A stretch of DNA of 64,000 bases from Aquatica leii (taxonomy: Eukaryota; Arthropoda; Insecta; Coleoptera; Lampyridae). Shown here one piece after another: positions 1 through 13,699 of this stretch (position 1 is its first letter; every line of letters starts with the position of its first letter). The translations under genes and the position numbers were made by a program. The DNA is taken from assembly GCA_035610365.1 (NCBI GenBank), contig CM069436.1, forward strand, positions 54,451,505 to 54,515,504. The letters are read 5' to 3'. Below the pieces are notes generated by a model. It made no database searches, was not told where the DNA came from, and saw nothing but the letters and a program-made list of their open reading frames with translations.

Positions 1-239
1 ACCATATCCAAATTAGGTACTGCAAAAAAGTTGTAGGCAGTGCCGGGACCAAAATATTTAAACGCTAGTTCAACTAGTTAATAATGAGATAATATTAGAT
101 GAAATATTTGAATGATAATTATTACAATAATTTTGCACAGAGAATGTGTTGGATCAAAGAGTGCTCAGAGGGTTTTTTTGTATTCTAGGTAATCGTTCAA
201 GAACCATATTCAGCTCGATACGTCTACCCACCCAAACGC

Positions 240-1340
240 ATAACCAGATTTTCTTATCGTTATTAATATATTTTTTTACTTTTTATCAACATGTGCATTA
301 ATGAATTAGTTTAGTTTAATCTATTTTTATATTAAATTTGAATAGAAATTTTGTAAATTTGCGAATTTATTTTATTATTTTGATTGCTCGACATCCTGAT
401 TGACCTTTAGGTTTTACATTTGTATGAATCTTTTAGTTGAATTTTCACAATACGCTTGTAAAGTTAATAAAAAATTAATTCACTGTACCCTAAAAAAATA
501 CTTGTCTTAGATGTTTAGGTTTATTTTTGCAGTGTTAATTTATTTAAATATTTTGACTAACCTACATAACATTACCTCATTTAAATATCTGTAAATACGT
601 TATCTTCCAATTACTTTGTATTTTCAGTGCACTTGAAAAGAATGTGCTTGTGTAGTTCTTAGAATAACAACCAAATTTTACTACATCTTATGTGATAGTA
701 TTATTTTGCATTTATTTTTATTTTTAGTTTAGTCAAATAACTGAGAAGAAATGTGTAGTTCTTAGATCAGTGAATTAAACATAATGTTACGAATTTTATT
801 ATTAAAACTAATTTATTTAAACGACTAAAAATATGTGTTACTTATACTAGAAATATGTACACTTGTAAATTAACCGAACTAATTAAATCTAATAATATTT
901 AATAAAAACACTTACACTAATTAAGATAAGATAAAGTCCGCAGATAGCTTCACACACTTGTTTACACTATAATCACGTTCGAGATTATTCTCGGTATATT
1001 TATGTACACACACGCGCTAACGACTTGAATAATCTTCTTAACACTGCTGTATTCGCATTACGGCAATAACTGACCTACGATTTGTTTCTTCGGTATATAT
1101 ACACATTTTGAAAATCATTCTCGAGTGTTCCATATCTTTTGATATACGTTCTAGAAGATGGATAAGAAATTCGAGAAGGCTCTTGAATTTGCGAATAACT
1201 TCTCGAACGTTTCAATAATAAGTATCACAATATTATTTCTCATTTCTTTTAATTTACACTTACAGTGTTAATCAGACCAACGCTGTATGTATTTACTGCT
1301 TTTTAACAATTTTAACCAATAAACATTTTTTTATATCGGA
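240..1340. repeat. Interspersed repeat, copy A, interrupted by the heat-shock cassette
   Basis: Three blocks here recur elsewhere in the window. About 240-420 resembles 11380-11530 and 50770-50935 (shared stretches such as gaatagaaattttg and gatcgctcga). About 420-780 resembles 50220-50510 (shared ttgaattttcacaatacgct). About 1255-1340 resembles 50607-50705 (shared acgctgtatgta). The second copy lacks the 805-1220 cassette between the matching blocks. No coding capacity is visible; probably a non-autonomous transposable element of unknown class. Confidence 0.6.
805..1220 (-). promoter_or_regulatory. Heat-shock-type promoter cassette, copy 1
   Basis: Read on the minus strand this segment matches 43861-44270 over about 410 bp. 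It has four clustered heat-shock-element-like sites (TTCGAGAA, TTCTCGAA, TTCTAGAA and a GAAnnCTCnnGAA site) between about 1215 and 1110, followed by TATATATA at about 1097-1090 and a conserved downstream stretch with no long reading frame. HSE units of the form GAAnnTTCnnGAA are the binding sites of HSF trimers. What it drives is not visible. It could be a solo LTR or another mobile unit that carries HSEs. Confidence 0.6.
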
Positions 1341-4300
1341 TTTGTTATCATTTGGTTATTGTTATCAAAAACTCCCAATGTGATTCTATTAAGCGGAGTG
1401 CAGTGTATTATATTTGTTGATATAACTGATACAACTCTACATAATAGCACTTAAAAACTCGATTTATTATTCAAATAGGTATAAAGATTTCTTATAATTG
1501 TTATAAAATTTTCTCTCAGTGTAACCATTGAATATGAAAATAAAAACCAATTCAAGCAAAAACACATCCCACACTGGTTGGTAGCTTTCGAACCGAAATG
1601 GTCAAAGATGTTTATCATCCACTAATACAACAACAGAACTAATAACCTAGGTAAAAACCTTCTAATACGTTGGATTCACTTCACAGAATAAAAAATCTCA
1701 TTACAATAAAAATGAACGATAATGAAAGCTAAATGTGTAGAAAAAAGCACGGAATTTCTATTGATATACGTACTATGTGAATGCTAAAATGTTTATGAAA
1801 ATTTAAGTATGTAACTACTAGTGCTACTATTTTAAGAATTTACATTTATAAATGCCCATGGTTTGATAGAATTGCGTAATAGAGAATCCCGAGCAAGCGT
1901 GTTTATGTTCGCATTTTTGTCGTTTCCTCAATTTGGCAACGGTTTAAAGTCCGTTCACACAAAATAGCAACATTCTGTTTTAATTAACCTTTGCTCTAAT
2001 TTGCCCGACAATTAATAAAAAATGTATTGGAATTAGAAGAACCTACTAGTATTTTTTTTCGTCTTTTTGTATTCGTAAAACAAAAGTTACTTGGCAAATA
2101 CGTTTTGAAAATCAAACTTTGTACTTGCATTTATTTATTAATACAATTATTAATCTTGTAATAATAGACAATTACTATAATCCATTGCATGTTGTAACGG
2201 AAGCATAATTAAGACCTATTCTAGCTTCAGTGGAAATTCTTTGATATCTGCCAATTCACCAGTAAATTGACGTTTCGAAGGCAAAATAGTGCAACAGCCA
2301 ATAGCATACATAAATATATACGTCAAAAAATATCTATGATATGTTAAAATGTGCTAATATGTAAATTAGTTTGCATTAATTATGTATGTGGATATTTATC
2401 AATTATGTAATGTTTACTTAAAATAAGAATTGTATGGTATTTATAATATAAAGTTGAAAACAACATATGCTAATAACTGTAAAATGCAATTCGTGGTATG
2501 CAACTAATTTAAATGTTTAAGTAGAACAAGTTGTGCGGCGATAAAAAACAAGAAGGCCTTTCGTAATTTTTACATATTTAAATGATTAAATTGTATTAAA
2601 ATAAAATTAATTTAGCAAATACATAAACAAGTATGAAAAAGTGTACTGGTCTTATGAAAAACGTGCCATTTATACAAATCGTTTAATATTTCATGCCTAT
2701 TGCTGGAAGACTTCCATTTGTTTGTGAAATTAGATTAACTTATTTTACGTACATATTCACATGGACAAGTGCAAGTAAAAAACAATTCATATTTATTTTT
2801 TTCTGAAAACATCTTGGTTCTCTATAATTTTTACTTGGGTTTCCTATGCGTCTGACTAAGCTTTTTTTGTGTATCTTCATTTGCTTATTATTTTTTAACA
2901 TAATCAATAAGTACGTCCAAAAACAGTCATCAACATTTCTAGATGGTAAAACATTGTTCTCTTCTTACAAACATTTTGACTAATGCTAGTAATTTATTTG
3001 ATCTTATACATTCTCGTCCTTCTTTAGTAATTTAAGTCAATTAAAACTCGATTATTCTAACAGATGGATATTCTCTTGACAAAATAAACGATTACTACGG
3101 TACAAAACTAAATATTTTACAGGTTTTACAATAAATTATCACCAACAGCATAAAACTATCATAAATTCTATAGTTTAGAACAAAGAATAGTATATTAAAA
3201 CACGTTACAGAATGAACGCATTTCAATCACGAAAACGGGTGTCATACACGAGCCGCGCAGCGGCGAGTTTTTAAAACGGTAGTGATTGAAACGTATTCTA
3301 TGACGTGTGTTTTTTACTATTTTCTCTATTAATATTTTCTGTACAATTTTAATTTTAAAACAACATTGGGAAACTTTTGTATTTTATTGAATTGGCAACA
3401 CTTACACTTTGACATATTGAAGTTTATGTGTTAACCTAAAATCTCATACGAAATGATACCAAATTTGAAAAAACTAACATTACTAAAACTCGTGTAAAAA
3501 TTTGCTAATTCTTACACGTATTTTAGTGTGAGAATTGCTAATTCTTATGTCAAAATAGAGAAAATTAATACATTAAAGAAAACTTAATTCTTGATCTGGT
3601 TACTTTTCGCATTGTCAGTTCAAACATTTGTTCGCACAATGCTGCAAAGCATCTCTCTTTATTTAGCGCTCAAGATTATACTCTAGCAAAACTAATCTAA
3701 AAGCCACTATAAACTCACAGACTAATAAAAACTCTCAAAATTAAATGACATCAGACTTACTAGATAAATTTAATTGCTCGATTCATTACAATTACTTTAT
3801 GATTAAGTCATAAAGATTAATGGGTTTGAATTAAGATAGCGGATAAAACCAGGGATCAAACATTTAAATATTCTTTTTGTGATAAAGTTAACATAAAACT
3901 AAGTGATGACTTTTGCAGATTTAGGTACAAAAACAAAATAATAAAAACGCATTTTTCCTTTAAATAAAGCATTCTGATTAAATGGTAAAGGTTAACCTCT
4001 TGGGTAAAGCTTATTTTTTTTGAAAGAAGAAAAATTCACTTTATAAGCAGTTAATTTTATATTAGTAGTTGCATATTAATTTTGCGCATAGTTAGTATTG
4101 CACATTAAATTAAATCACATCAATAAACATGTGTACAAGTGTTTTTGAGTAATTTAGATTAATTATGTACAGTTTTATTGGCTTTTCAAACAACATTGAT
4201 TTAGTTCACGTGAATTTACAAAAAATGTACTAATAAATGTTCAAAAAGTAGAAAATAGTTGATAACACTTACGAGTAAAAAATATACTATTATGTTTATT

Positions 4301-5364
4301 TTTTGTTTGACTATTTTGATTTAAATTATAAAGCTAATTAATCAATTACAGAATGCATTTATAAACACTGTTAATACATCTCTATTTTACTAACTAAAAC
4401 TTTTGAACTAAAAAAAACTAAAAACAAGCAGATCTATATCTTCTTAAAAAGTTACTACTCTCAGTAGAATGCCTGTGACTTTCATATTGCAACGATCAGT
4501 ACTAAACCGTCAGTATTCTCTTCTGCTTGTTGTACTTGATTGCCACACTGTTTAAATTCGTCTTGAGCAGTGCTATCTACCGATTCTTATTGTCATTTTC
4601 GAAGTTGGTCATGTTATCATTGACCGTTATTCAGTAGATGGATGAATCTTAAAACGCAATCTTTTTGATCTAATTAAAGTATGCTTGAAATATACGTATA
4701 TCTTCTATAAATTTACATTTAATTGACTCCTGGTTTATACCGTTTATAATAACGCAAAAGCGCTTTAAAATTGAGTTTGTTCTTTTTCTCAGAGTTTCTC
4801 AGTTTATTGGCACGTTTGGCAACGTACGCTTTCTGAGACTGTTATGCTCTCTGTTTTCTGCTGCTGACACAATTATAACACTGTATTTTCTCTTAAAAAG
4901 TGCATTTTCGTAGTTGTAAACATATATTTTTGTAACTCATATTATTCCCAGTCCCTGAATCGTATGCCAGTCCACTGCTCGACATTATCACATCAGCATT
5001 TAAAAAAGAGTGCTTTGAAAAATAGACATGTAGATTCGTAGAATCATTTTTATCTCAAAAAAGTTGATAAACGAGAAGAATATAATAATTGAACAGACGT
5101 ATTGACTGTCACCTCTCCCATAAAACTATTCAATTCAAAAATGCTTAGATTTTATTAGCATTTTCTATAGTGCCATTTCCTCTTTATTTAATCCTTAGTC
5201 TAACCATCCTCTGAAAAACTGGGCCAGGTCTTAATATACACAAATTTAAAAAAATCTGTTACCAGACATTTTGTGTAGTAAACCCATTTATTTAAACACA
5301 GGTAGCGACTAAAAAAATGTGAGTTATCTTCTTCCACGAACCACCAAGAGTATGGTGTACATTA
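1341..5364. other. AT-rich stretch without a recognised gene
   Basis: Both strands are dense in stop codons and no exon pair with matching phase was found. Apart from the hairpin element at 3189-3320 and a local direct repeat near 3490-3550 (ttgctaattctta occurring twice), nothing recognisable was seen. Confidence 0.5.
3189..3320. mobile_element. Short hairpin MITE
   Basis: Two arms of about 38 bp are inverted copies: the left arm runs through acgcatttcaatcac and the right arm through gtgattgaaacgta, each flanked by an acacgt block. The short centre is unusually GC-rich (gagccgcgcagcggcgag). The size and structure fit a miniature inverted-repeat element. The superfamily is not determined. 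Confidence 0.55.
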
Positions 5365-5545
5365 TAAGGGAGATATAAGGATGTCCAGAAATGTATGGCA
5401 ATGTGTAAGAATGTACGAGGATGTATAGGGATCTACAAGGATGTATATATGGGAATATATGAAGATATATATGGGGATGTGCTAGGAGATACAAGGGGAT
5501 GTACTGGAAAATATCTAAACGTACATGCAGATACACGCGATAGAA
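5365..5545. repeat. Degenerate 12-bp-type minisatellite
   Basis: Units resembling aaggatgtatag recur about a dozen times with substitutions (aaggatgtcc, gaggatgtat, aaggatgtat, ggggatgtgc, ggggatgtac). The open frame on the minus strand across it (5324-5581) is a by-product of the repeat and gives a Y/H/P-rich translation. Confidence 0.65.
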
Positions 5546-5764
5546 AAGAGTGGGATTAACGTGATACAAATGCTCGTTCATTAATACAATAGTAGTTTTT
5601 CCAAAAAAAATTTAAAAATAAAATGATTGATTTTTTCTATCTTTGAAATGTATAATTTAATATGGTGTTTATCAATAAAGTTTGACTAATTATACCAGTG
5701 ACGACTAGTGACAATGCTGCAAAAAAACCATTTCAATACTAAAACTTTAAAAACACATTTTCTT

Positions 5765-5911
5765 CTCTGAGCCTAGTTTTGCTAGTTTTTGAATGTATTG
5801 CGTTTGCATTGATAATTTAAGCATATTTTTAATTGTAAATTAATAATAAAACAATTTCTAGTTTTTCTTTGTACAATCATTCACCAAATGACCTAATAGA
5901 ATTCGCCACTG
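5765..5911 (-). repeat. CAGTGGCG-ended repeat, copy 1
   Basis: Ends in attcgccactg, preceded by caaatgaccta. The same end and an A/T-rich interior appear at 8722-8960 (+), 18560-18672 (-) and 63541-63720 (+). A CAGTGGCG terminus is common at hAT element ends, so a non-autonomous hAT family is likely (inference). Confidence 0.5.
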
Positions 5912-6202
5912 AGTAACCCCCTCTCTTCTCAGTTTTTTGTGTCACACTATCGCGATTGAAGTATTATTTATTAAATTTTTGTAACAATTAAAGTATTTGT
6001 TTATGAATAATACCTACATTAATAAAGGTAACTTTAAACCTGTAAGTAGCTACAAAGATGGAGAAGGTTGTAAAGTTGATTTTAAACCCGCGTAACGCAA
6101 AATAGTTTTAAATAAAACCGCGAAATAAAATCGCAACGTAAAAGATCGTTTTACTGCATCGACAAACCTTATAGTTTTATAAGCATAGACAATGAGCATA
6201 AC

Positions 6203-6282
6203 CATTAACAAAATTTGATGGCGGTGTTATCTCGTGGTACATTCAACTTACACTACGCAATGGCTATCAAATTTTGTTAATG
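6203..6282. repeat. Small inverted repeat
   Basis: cattaacaaaatttgat at the left is mirrored by atcaaattttgttaatg at the right, with a spacer of about 45 bp. Possibly a remnant of a hairpin MITE. Confidence 0.5.
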
Positions 6283-6770
6283 ATCTGTTTAAAAGTTATA
6301 TAGCACTAATATTACGTAATGCCGTTCCCCAACGGTGCAAAACTACAAAAAGTAACTTTAAAAGTTTAACGATTCTTGTATAAAAAGTTATTCGTCCAGG
6401 GTTCGTGACCACCAGGATTAACTTCGAAGTCGATTTAAACCAATGAGGTCATTGGTTTAAGCTTATAGTGCGCAAATTAATTTTTTGCAAATTTGCACAC
6501 GTACATAACAGATAGTGTATAGTAACACTAATGACACGGAATATCGTCTCGCTGTAGGTAACTTCCAAAAGTACGGCGATTACTTTTTATGTAAATTTGC
6601 ACACAAACAGAACAAAGGATAATATCAACAAAAAAAAAATTTGTATATCATTTACAAATTTGCATAAAACTACAAACGATAAATTTTTCACAGTTTTGTG
6701 AGTAGTTACGTTGCAACATTTCCTGCGCTAAGTTATCGACAGGTTTGTCCCAATCCGATGCTGTTATCGC

Positions 6771-8530
6771 CAGGGCCGCGCCGTGCATGTGTAGAATATG
6801 TGCGACGCACACAGGCGCCAGGTCTGAAGAGGCGCCCGAAGGAATTCAAAATTCGAAATCTCCCATGATAATTTAGAAATTTAATTATTTAATAGTCTCC
6901 ATTTAATAAATTGCAAATTGCAGGCTTATTTAAACCATGTTAGAGATATGAGCTGAATTATAGAGGTCCAATAAAGAAAATGCTGTCTGCAATGCTTGTT
7001 AATAAATTATAAACTGCATTTAAACAGAAAAAATCCTGTAGAAACATGCAAAATTGATGGCACGCATCGCCACCGGCGCCCCGTATACCGCCTAATTAAC
7101 AGCAGCTATCAGATTCTTGGCTGTAATTTTGTCAACGATCTCATTCACGTCGCCATCTGTCACAACTTGTCGGTTTTCATAGTCCTGTATAAGGAAAGTG
7201 GCAGTTTCGATTCTTTATAACATTAGAACACTGTCATATTGCGTAAGTATTAGTGAAGTATTGTAATTGTTCATAAGGTAAGTCAACCAACATAATTCGG
7301 CATATTATTTTTGTTTTATTGTTAATTTATTATTATACACTTATAGAGAATTTGTAATGAATTTACCTTGCTTACTGGGAATAAAAAATATATACTTGCC
7401 AAATTTTATGGGGTTTTTCGCCATTTGCCGCATTTTTAAACTACAAGGATATACGAGAAAAATTAAGAATCAGCTTATATTTTAGCAAACAATTAGTGAT
7501 ACATCTGTGGTAGAAATTTCATTGACTTTAATAGAATGTTGCGGGTTTTTTGTCTGTTATAAGAAATTAAATTAAATTCTAAATCACTCTGTATGGCAAC
7601 AGATTGTTAGAATGAAATAATAAAAAAATGAGTAGGTTACCATGGAGTTTCTTTATTTAAAATAAAAAATTAACACATTGTTTATCTATGATTAGCACCT
7701 TTATTCAAAAACGGAGACAGATTTCCGAAAGCTCAGGAAAATGTGTTTTGAGTTATTGTTGTTGTTATGAGATATTGTTGTGACAATGACGAAAAATCCA
7801 ACAAAAAAGTCACAATTCAGCCACAAATTAAATGTAGGCAATAAAAAAATACGTGAAATATAAAAACACTGGTTTCAACTTTTGACAGTTGTTTTGTAAA
7901 AACTATTATTTCTCAGATGTCTTATGAAGGAAAGAAAAAAAACTATCGGGTTACCAAAATTTAAACAACAAGCGGAAACGAGACGAAGAGCGTGACAAAA
8001 ACACCACAAAGATAACACAGTTTTTTTCCTGTTCCATCTACATCAACTTTGAGTACTTGTTCTTCTTGCTCTGCAGCTTCGGAAAAGACGACTCCTACTA
8101 ATAATGAAGAAAACCAAACGGAGACCAATCTAATGCGCAGATTACAACTGAAGAAGAGCCAGAACAATTAACAACCTTTGAGGAAACCAAGGCTGATATA
8201 GATCTGAGCAAAGATTCAAGATGATCCAGGTCATTAGCCGAAGGCTCTAAGTACGAATACTATACAAATTTTAGTTGAAAATGGCAGTATATCGAAACTT
8301 AGCAGTTGCTACTAGAATTCTACTACTACACTTTGTCAGTATCTGTTGCCACTGCAGAACGATCCTTATTCAAATGACAGTTAATAAAAAATATTGAATC
8401 AACCATGAGTCAAGTCATCTTAATAGAATTATCATCTATATTAGAAGACATAGATATTCATGTCATAAAAAAAATGGACAACATGAAGGCTAGAAAAGTA
8501 ATTTTTTTGTGAATTGCCAATTTTTCAATT
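6771..8530 (+). pseudogene. Internally deleted hAT element, ZMYM1-like transposase remnant
   Basis: The segment starts with cagggccgcgccgtg. That end resembles the inverted end of the hAT copy finishing at 22262, and both are followed by a gcgcc..cgaagg block. Around 7930-8160 the translation carries a Lys/Arg-rich N-terminal zone and a Ser/Thr-rich zone (SVPSTSTLSTCSSCS-like) typical of the start of ZMYM1-like hAT transposases. Around 8310-8500 there is a decayed C-terminal dimerisation zone (TLSVSVATAER-like). Stops and frameshifts are frequent and the central catalytic part is absent. The right end was not located, and no 8-bp duplication matching gttatcgc (6763-6770) was found. Confidence 0.55.
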
Positions 8531-8721
8531 TGTAAAAATAAATTTTATTTTGTTTTGTAATATGTATTAGGTAGGTCTACCTGACAGTTCTGATAGAAAG
8601 AATTTATTATTTATTTTTATTCGTTATAAGTAGCTTGTGTAGGAGAATTTGTTTTAATTACATGTTGGAAATTTTATTGTTATTTATAAGAATTATACCA
8701 TTGCATTTACATATGTATTAA

Positions 8722-8960
8722 CAATGGCGGTTTCTCTACTCGGTCCTTCGGACAATGACCCACCAAAATGAATAAGAACTGTATTTTATTTAATTTAAAA
8801 TTACAGAAAATTCGCGTTTAAATCAAATTATCAGCGTTTAAATTTCAATTTTCATTGTAAGCGCAACAGATGCGAAAACTTACGAATTCTTTGGGTTAAG
8901 TCTCTTAAAATTTAATTTAATCTCAATTTGTTACCTTTAAACGAGCTTATAGTAAATGCA
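8722..8960 (+). repeat. CAGTGGCG-ended repeat, copy 2
   Basis: Starts with caatggcggtttctct and continues with gcgtttaaatcaaatta, which is also present at 63541-63720. Same family as 5765-5911. Confidence 0.5.
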
Positions 8961-11379
8961 ATGATTTATAGTTAAACATCTTCCCAAACATACATTGCAT
9001 AAAAGTTCCCAGAACAAATAGACGTTATGCAAAATAATCACTTCAATTGATGTCTTATACTTAAAATAAAATCCGTAAAATTTTATTTTCTATACCGTTT
9101 GAAGTAATTGAATATTCAAGAAATGTGGTTTCACTGAGAATTGTTAACGCATGCAACAATTTTATATAATGACTTTATCGAGTGTAATAATCCGTAATTT
9201 CTCTGTTTTTTCGACGAGAAAATTACTTCATCGCGATATACATAAAGGCAGGTTCATATAAAAAATTAAAAACAACAATAGAATAAAACCATTAAAAAAC
9301 GTCATCTTATATTGCGAAGTTGTTATAAACCTGTAGGTCAAAATAGTGTCATTGTCACCCAAACTGTTCAAAATTTTAATCTGATGGATTGTTTTTTATA
9401 AACAGTCTAACATATATTACAAAATTAAACAAAAAAGAAAAAATTGTATAATATAAATATCTTCTTTCACAGTAAACTAAATTTAACCAGCTTGTATTTA
9501 CATAAAATTCACATTAAGAAAATTCGTTTACTGAATATAAAACTCGTTCCACTTCACAAGCAAAAATATTTGTAGCCAACTTTATTGAAATTCCTTCAAT
9601 GCTATTAAATTAGATAAAAATATTGACAAAAACAAGCGCATAGTCCAAACAGTCATTTGTATTGTTTCCTCTTTGAATATCAAAGCTTTGTACCGATTTG
9701 TACATATTACTACAAACACAGTTTGTGAAAATAAGTTTTCTATTCTAAATCATAACCTATTATATCAGAGAAATGTTTCAACTCGATCGCGTTTATTTTC
9801 TATTGTTAATAGAAATAGATCAATATAATAAACGGTTTTCAAGCTCGCCGTTCGATATTCAACACGTTGTATTTGAAATAGACGTAATAAATTTATAATT
9901 ATGCACTATATAATTTATACTAACTAAAGTTCGAAAATTTGTAAGTATAAGTAAATTCTTTCGATTCGAAATAAACAAAATATATGAAAAATTGTTGATT
10001 AATTATTTTTAACGCAATTGTGGTTGTTTATAATAACCACGTCCTGGAAAATCAAATTCCAGCAAATTATAAGTGAATTTATCCCACTACTAATGTTGTT
10101 GTTAATTACTTTACAGCAAATAAAATACACAATCCGTATTTATAATAATCGTTTTTCTTTTTAGTTTGTAAAAATCAACCAAATATCTAAATACGGCTGA
10201 GAAGGACCATGATAAAAAATTATTATGACGACATTTTTAATACTTTAATAACTGGGAAACAGAAAATAACTTCAAAGCAACTGTAAATCATGAAAATAAT
10301 TACGTTATTTTTCTTGACAGTAAAACAATCCACAGCCGTCTCATATTCTGCCTACTTATGTAATTGACTGAATCATGTAAACTGAATAAAAAGGACTCTC
10401 CTTACATAGACAATAATTGTAAAAGAACATTTACAGGGTTTTTGTGAAAGTAATTTATCAGCAAGGATAAATTAAAGTTTTTAAAAGTCAAGTAAGTAGA
10501 TATTAATTTTCATTAAAAAGTATATCTCCGATTAAGTGTCTTACTTCCTTTTTTGCAAATAATAACAAACCTAAAGAAATAATTAGCAATTTCTATTATT
10601 TTTTTCAATTATAAATCTTTGTTTTTAACGAAATCAAATTGAATTTTGAAATCAAGTCTTGGTATGTGAAAATTTGAAAATATTATTAAAATTTCAAACT
10701 TTAGTTTTAGCGACAGTTAAAGAAAAAATGTTTTCTGGTCTTGAGATTGTTCGGTAAGCTAAAACTGACAGACGATGAAAAAAACTCATTGAAATCTTGC
10801 TTAATTTACGAAAAATAGCAATTTTTGAATTTAGACAATTTCGAAAAACGCCTTTTTGTAGCTAAGTAAAAATCACTCGGTATATCTGATAGGAGCTAAA
10901 TAGGTTTCCAAACAAGCACAAATGATTGCCGTAAAGGCTTTTTTTTTAAATAAAAAAAAAGAAATCCATTTGGTGTCGAATTTTTGGCGAGCACTGTATA
11001 TTACATATTTATTATATTAATTATGTTTAACTTTAAATGTCTCCAAAAACAAAGACTCTATCATTAATAAGAAACAATATATTATCTACATAAGAACCAT
11101 TGAAGAATCGAAAAATTGTGCTAAAATGGCAATTCCGCCAGTGGCGTAGAATTTGGGAAGGTTGAACCTCTCACTTGTTCCTGTCGTACGCTTCTGGTAG
11201 TAGCCAGAAACGTTTCTTAACATAATATCAATGCATAATATAGACATTAAGATATTTTTTAACAATAATTTGTAAGTCGTTTATTACTTTACTATTTGTT
11301 ATTCTGCTAAAGCAAGACTGAAAGTCCGGCCTAAAGTAATTAAAAGTTAAATCGAGGTCTATGTTAAGTTATATGTTCC
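8961..11379. other. AT-rich stretch, nothing recognised
   Basis: No frame longer than about 60 codons, no conserved motif, and no exon with matching phase. At about 11145 a solitary cagtggcgtag terminus may mark another decayed element end. Confidence 0.45.
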
Positions 11380-11530
11380 TTTGTCAGCAGGTGTATCAAT
11401 CAATTAGTTTAGTTTTAATCTTTTTTATACCAAACTTGAATAGAGAAAGTTCGTAAATTTGCTAGTTTATTTTAGTGTTTTGATCGCTCGACATCTTAAT
11501 TGGTCTTTCAGTCTTACAATTGTTTATTTC
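11380..11530. repeat. Interspersed repeat fragment
   Basis: Matches blocks at 240-420 and 50770-50935 (for example gatcgctcgacatc and aacttgaatagag). Only this part of the family is present. Confidence 0.55.
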
Positions 11531-13699
11531 TAACCGAGTTTCTAATGATTTGATGTCACTGCTCTAGTCCCATTGTCACTATTCTATTTTACATAAAATG
11601 TACAAAAACAAAACACTGAATTGACAGGTCTCCTCGCGCATAACACTTAAGATGCGGAATACAGAACCTAATAAACGATTACGTGTTTTCTTTTTCTTCA
11701 AAGGCGCTAAGCACAACTCTCCAAAAAAAAAGTTTCGGCCGAGTTCCTAGACAAGACAAAAATTAGGAATACCTAAATGAATACTGTTATAAAACAAGAA
11801 TGGAACAATTGAGACGAGTAAAAAAAAGCTAATCTTTGCACTTCCCTAAAAAAAATGTTACATGGTACTGTAATGGCGCCTCGTTAGGTCGGACTTAGGA
11901 TGGGCTACATTTTTCAAAATGCTTGTAGATAATGTGAACGTTTCAGATATCATTACAGCAATATGTAAGTAACTACCAAAGTGTTTTGGAGTTAATAAAT
12001 AGATTCCGTTGAGCAATGTATATGGCGTGCAGAAACTTTATGCTTTTTTTAATTTTCTCATTTAAACGTTTCAAGTTTGTACCTACATCCTAACCTCGTT
12101 AGTTTTACTGGCTCCATCATAATAAAACAATAAACACGAGAAAGAAAACAAAACATTTATCGTACTCACATCCACATGCCTACTAATTCTTATTATAAAG
12201 TGCACTAGAAAAATGCGGTGTAAAAAATTACGTTTTGCAGCTTTATCTGTCGATTTAATTCCAAATTTGGACTTGGTCTCAGAAAGACTTTATGTCAACC
12301 TTTCTTGGCTTAGTCTTTAGTGATTTATCGAGAGAACACTAATGATAATTATTATACATATTTCATACAAAGACTTTGGTCGTGTCGATTTTTACAGATT
12401 TTTTCTTCACAGGAAAGATAGTTTTGTTTTAATTAAAGAATCACAATAATTATGTGTGTTTACTTTTACATTTAATATAGAAAATCGTCTTTGGAAAGGT
12501 TTCTGGTTTAGAATTTAATATTTGTTTTTCATGAATTAAATTTCTTACTTTAAAACTATTTTTCAGTTACTTACAATATATGTATGTACATGATAAATTT
12601 GTGTATTGTTAATGGTGACTACAAAAATAATAAATACATACACTTTTTAACTGTTTGTTTAAGAAAATTTTTTGACGTATAATAGCACATTGTGGTAAAT
12701 TATTTTTTTATTTATTTTTATTATTTTTCACCGTGAAGTAGCTCGTAGCTCTTCCCCTATCCTTGCTTTTGTCACTTTTGTTTAGCTTTAGCCACAAAAT
12801 CTATTATTTATCGTATGCAAACCATTTTGTGCTTTAAAATTTAGAAAAAATGTGTTTGTTTTTCATCATTTAAGACGAATTAACAAAATAAGTAAGTATT
12901 AAATTCAAATATAACCGATATTATTTCTTAATAATAAATATATAACCTAAAAACTAACACGATTTCGCGCAAACATAAAGTGACTTTGGAATTTGTAGTT
13001 GATGGGATGTTCGTTTGTGAGTTATCTACAATTTCTCAATTCATTATTCTTATTGATGAGTTGTATTTAAATGAAATTTTTTTTAGGTCGATTCAATCTA
13101 CTTTGTTGGATGAAAAGATGCAGCAAACGAGACATGTTTTAACCAAGTAATTGGTCTGGATCAAGCAAAACAAATTTGTAAAAATATTTTAAAATTAATT
13201 TATAGTAAGAGGCTTCAGAGTATTTTATAGGTTAAAACTTAAAACATTAACTTTATATGTATATTAACGTATTGTGATTTCAAGTGCATTACTGCCAAAC
13301 TCGACTTTCGTGTTGTATTTTATTTCACGACTATTTACAAAGCAATTCTTTATAATTACTTCAAAAACTTCATAATTTAGTTTAGAAATTGCTAACAAAG
13401 TGCATAAGTTATTTGAGTAACATTACAATGTAATTTTTATTTTACAGTATCCATAAGAAAAAATTCAAATTGTGTTGCAGCTTTACAACACGCAACAAAC
13501 ACCAGGAGTAGTGGGTACGAAAGACGCCAATAAACATAAGCACAAAATGAATGTAAATAGGCTCGTAAATAGGTTTTTTATATTTTTTAATTTTTTTTAG
13601 TACATATATGGACATTGTATGTTAAGTTTCCAAATTGTTTTATTAATTAAATTAAAAATGATAATACCATTGTATGCATTTAATTCGTGTTATGTTGCT
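11531..13699. other. AT-rich stretch, nothing recognised
   Basis: Short A/T tracts and stop-rich frames only. No splice-consistent exon or repeat with a clear partner was found. Confidence 0.4.

Noticed and set aside
5324-5581. 85-codon minus-strand frame rich in Tyr, His and Pro
   Set aside because: It is the translation of a degenerate 12-bp minisatellite.
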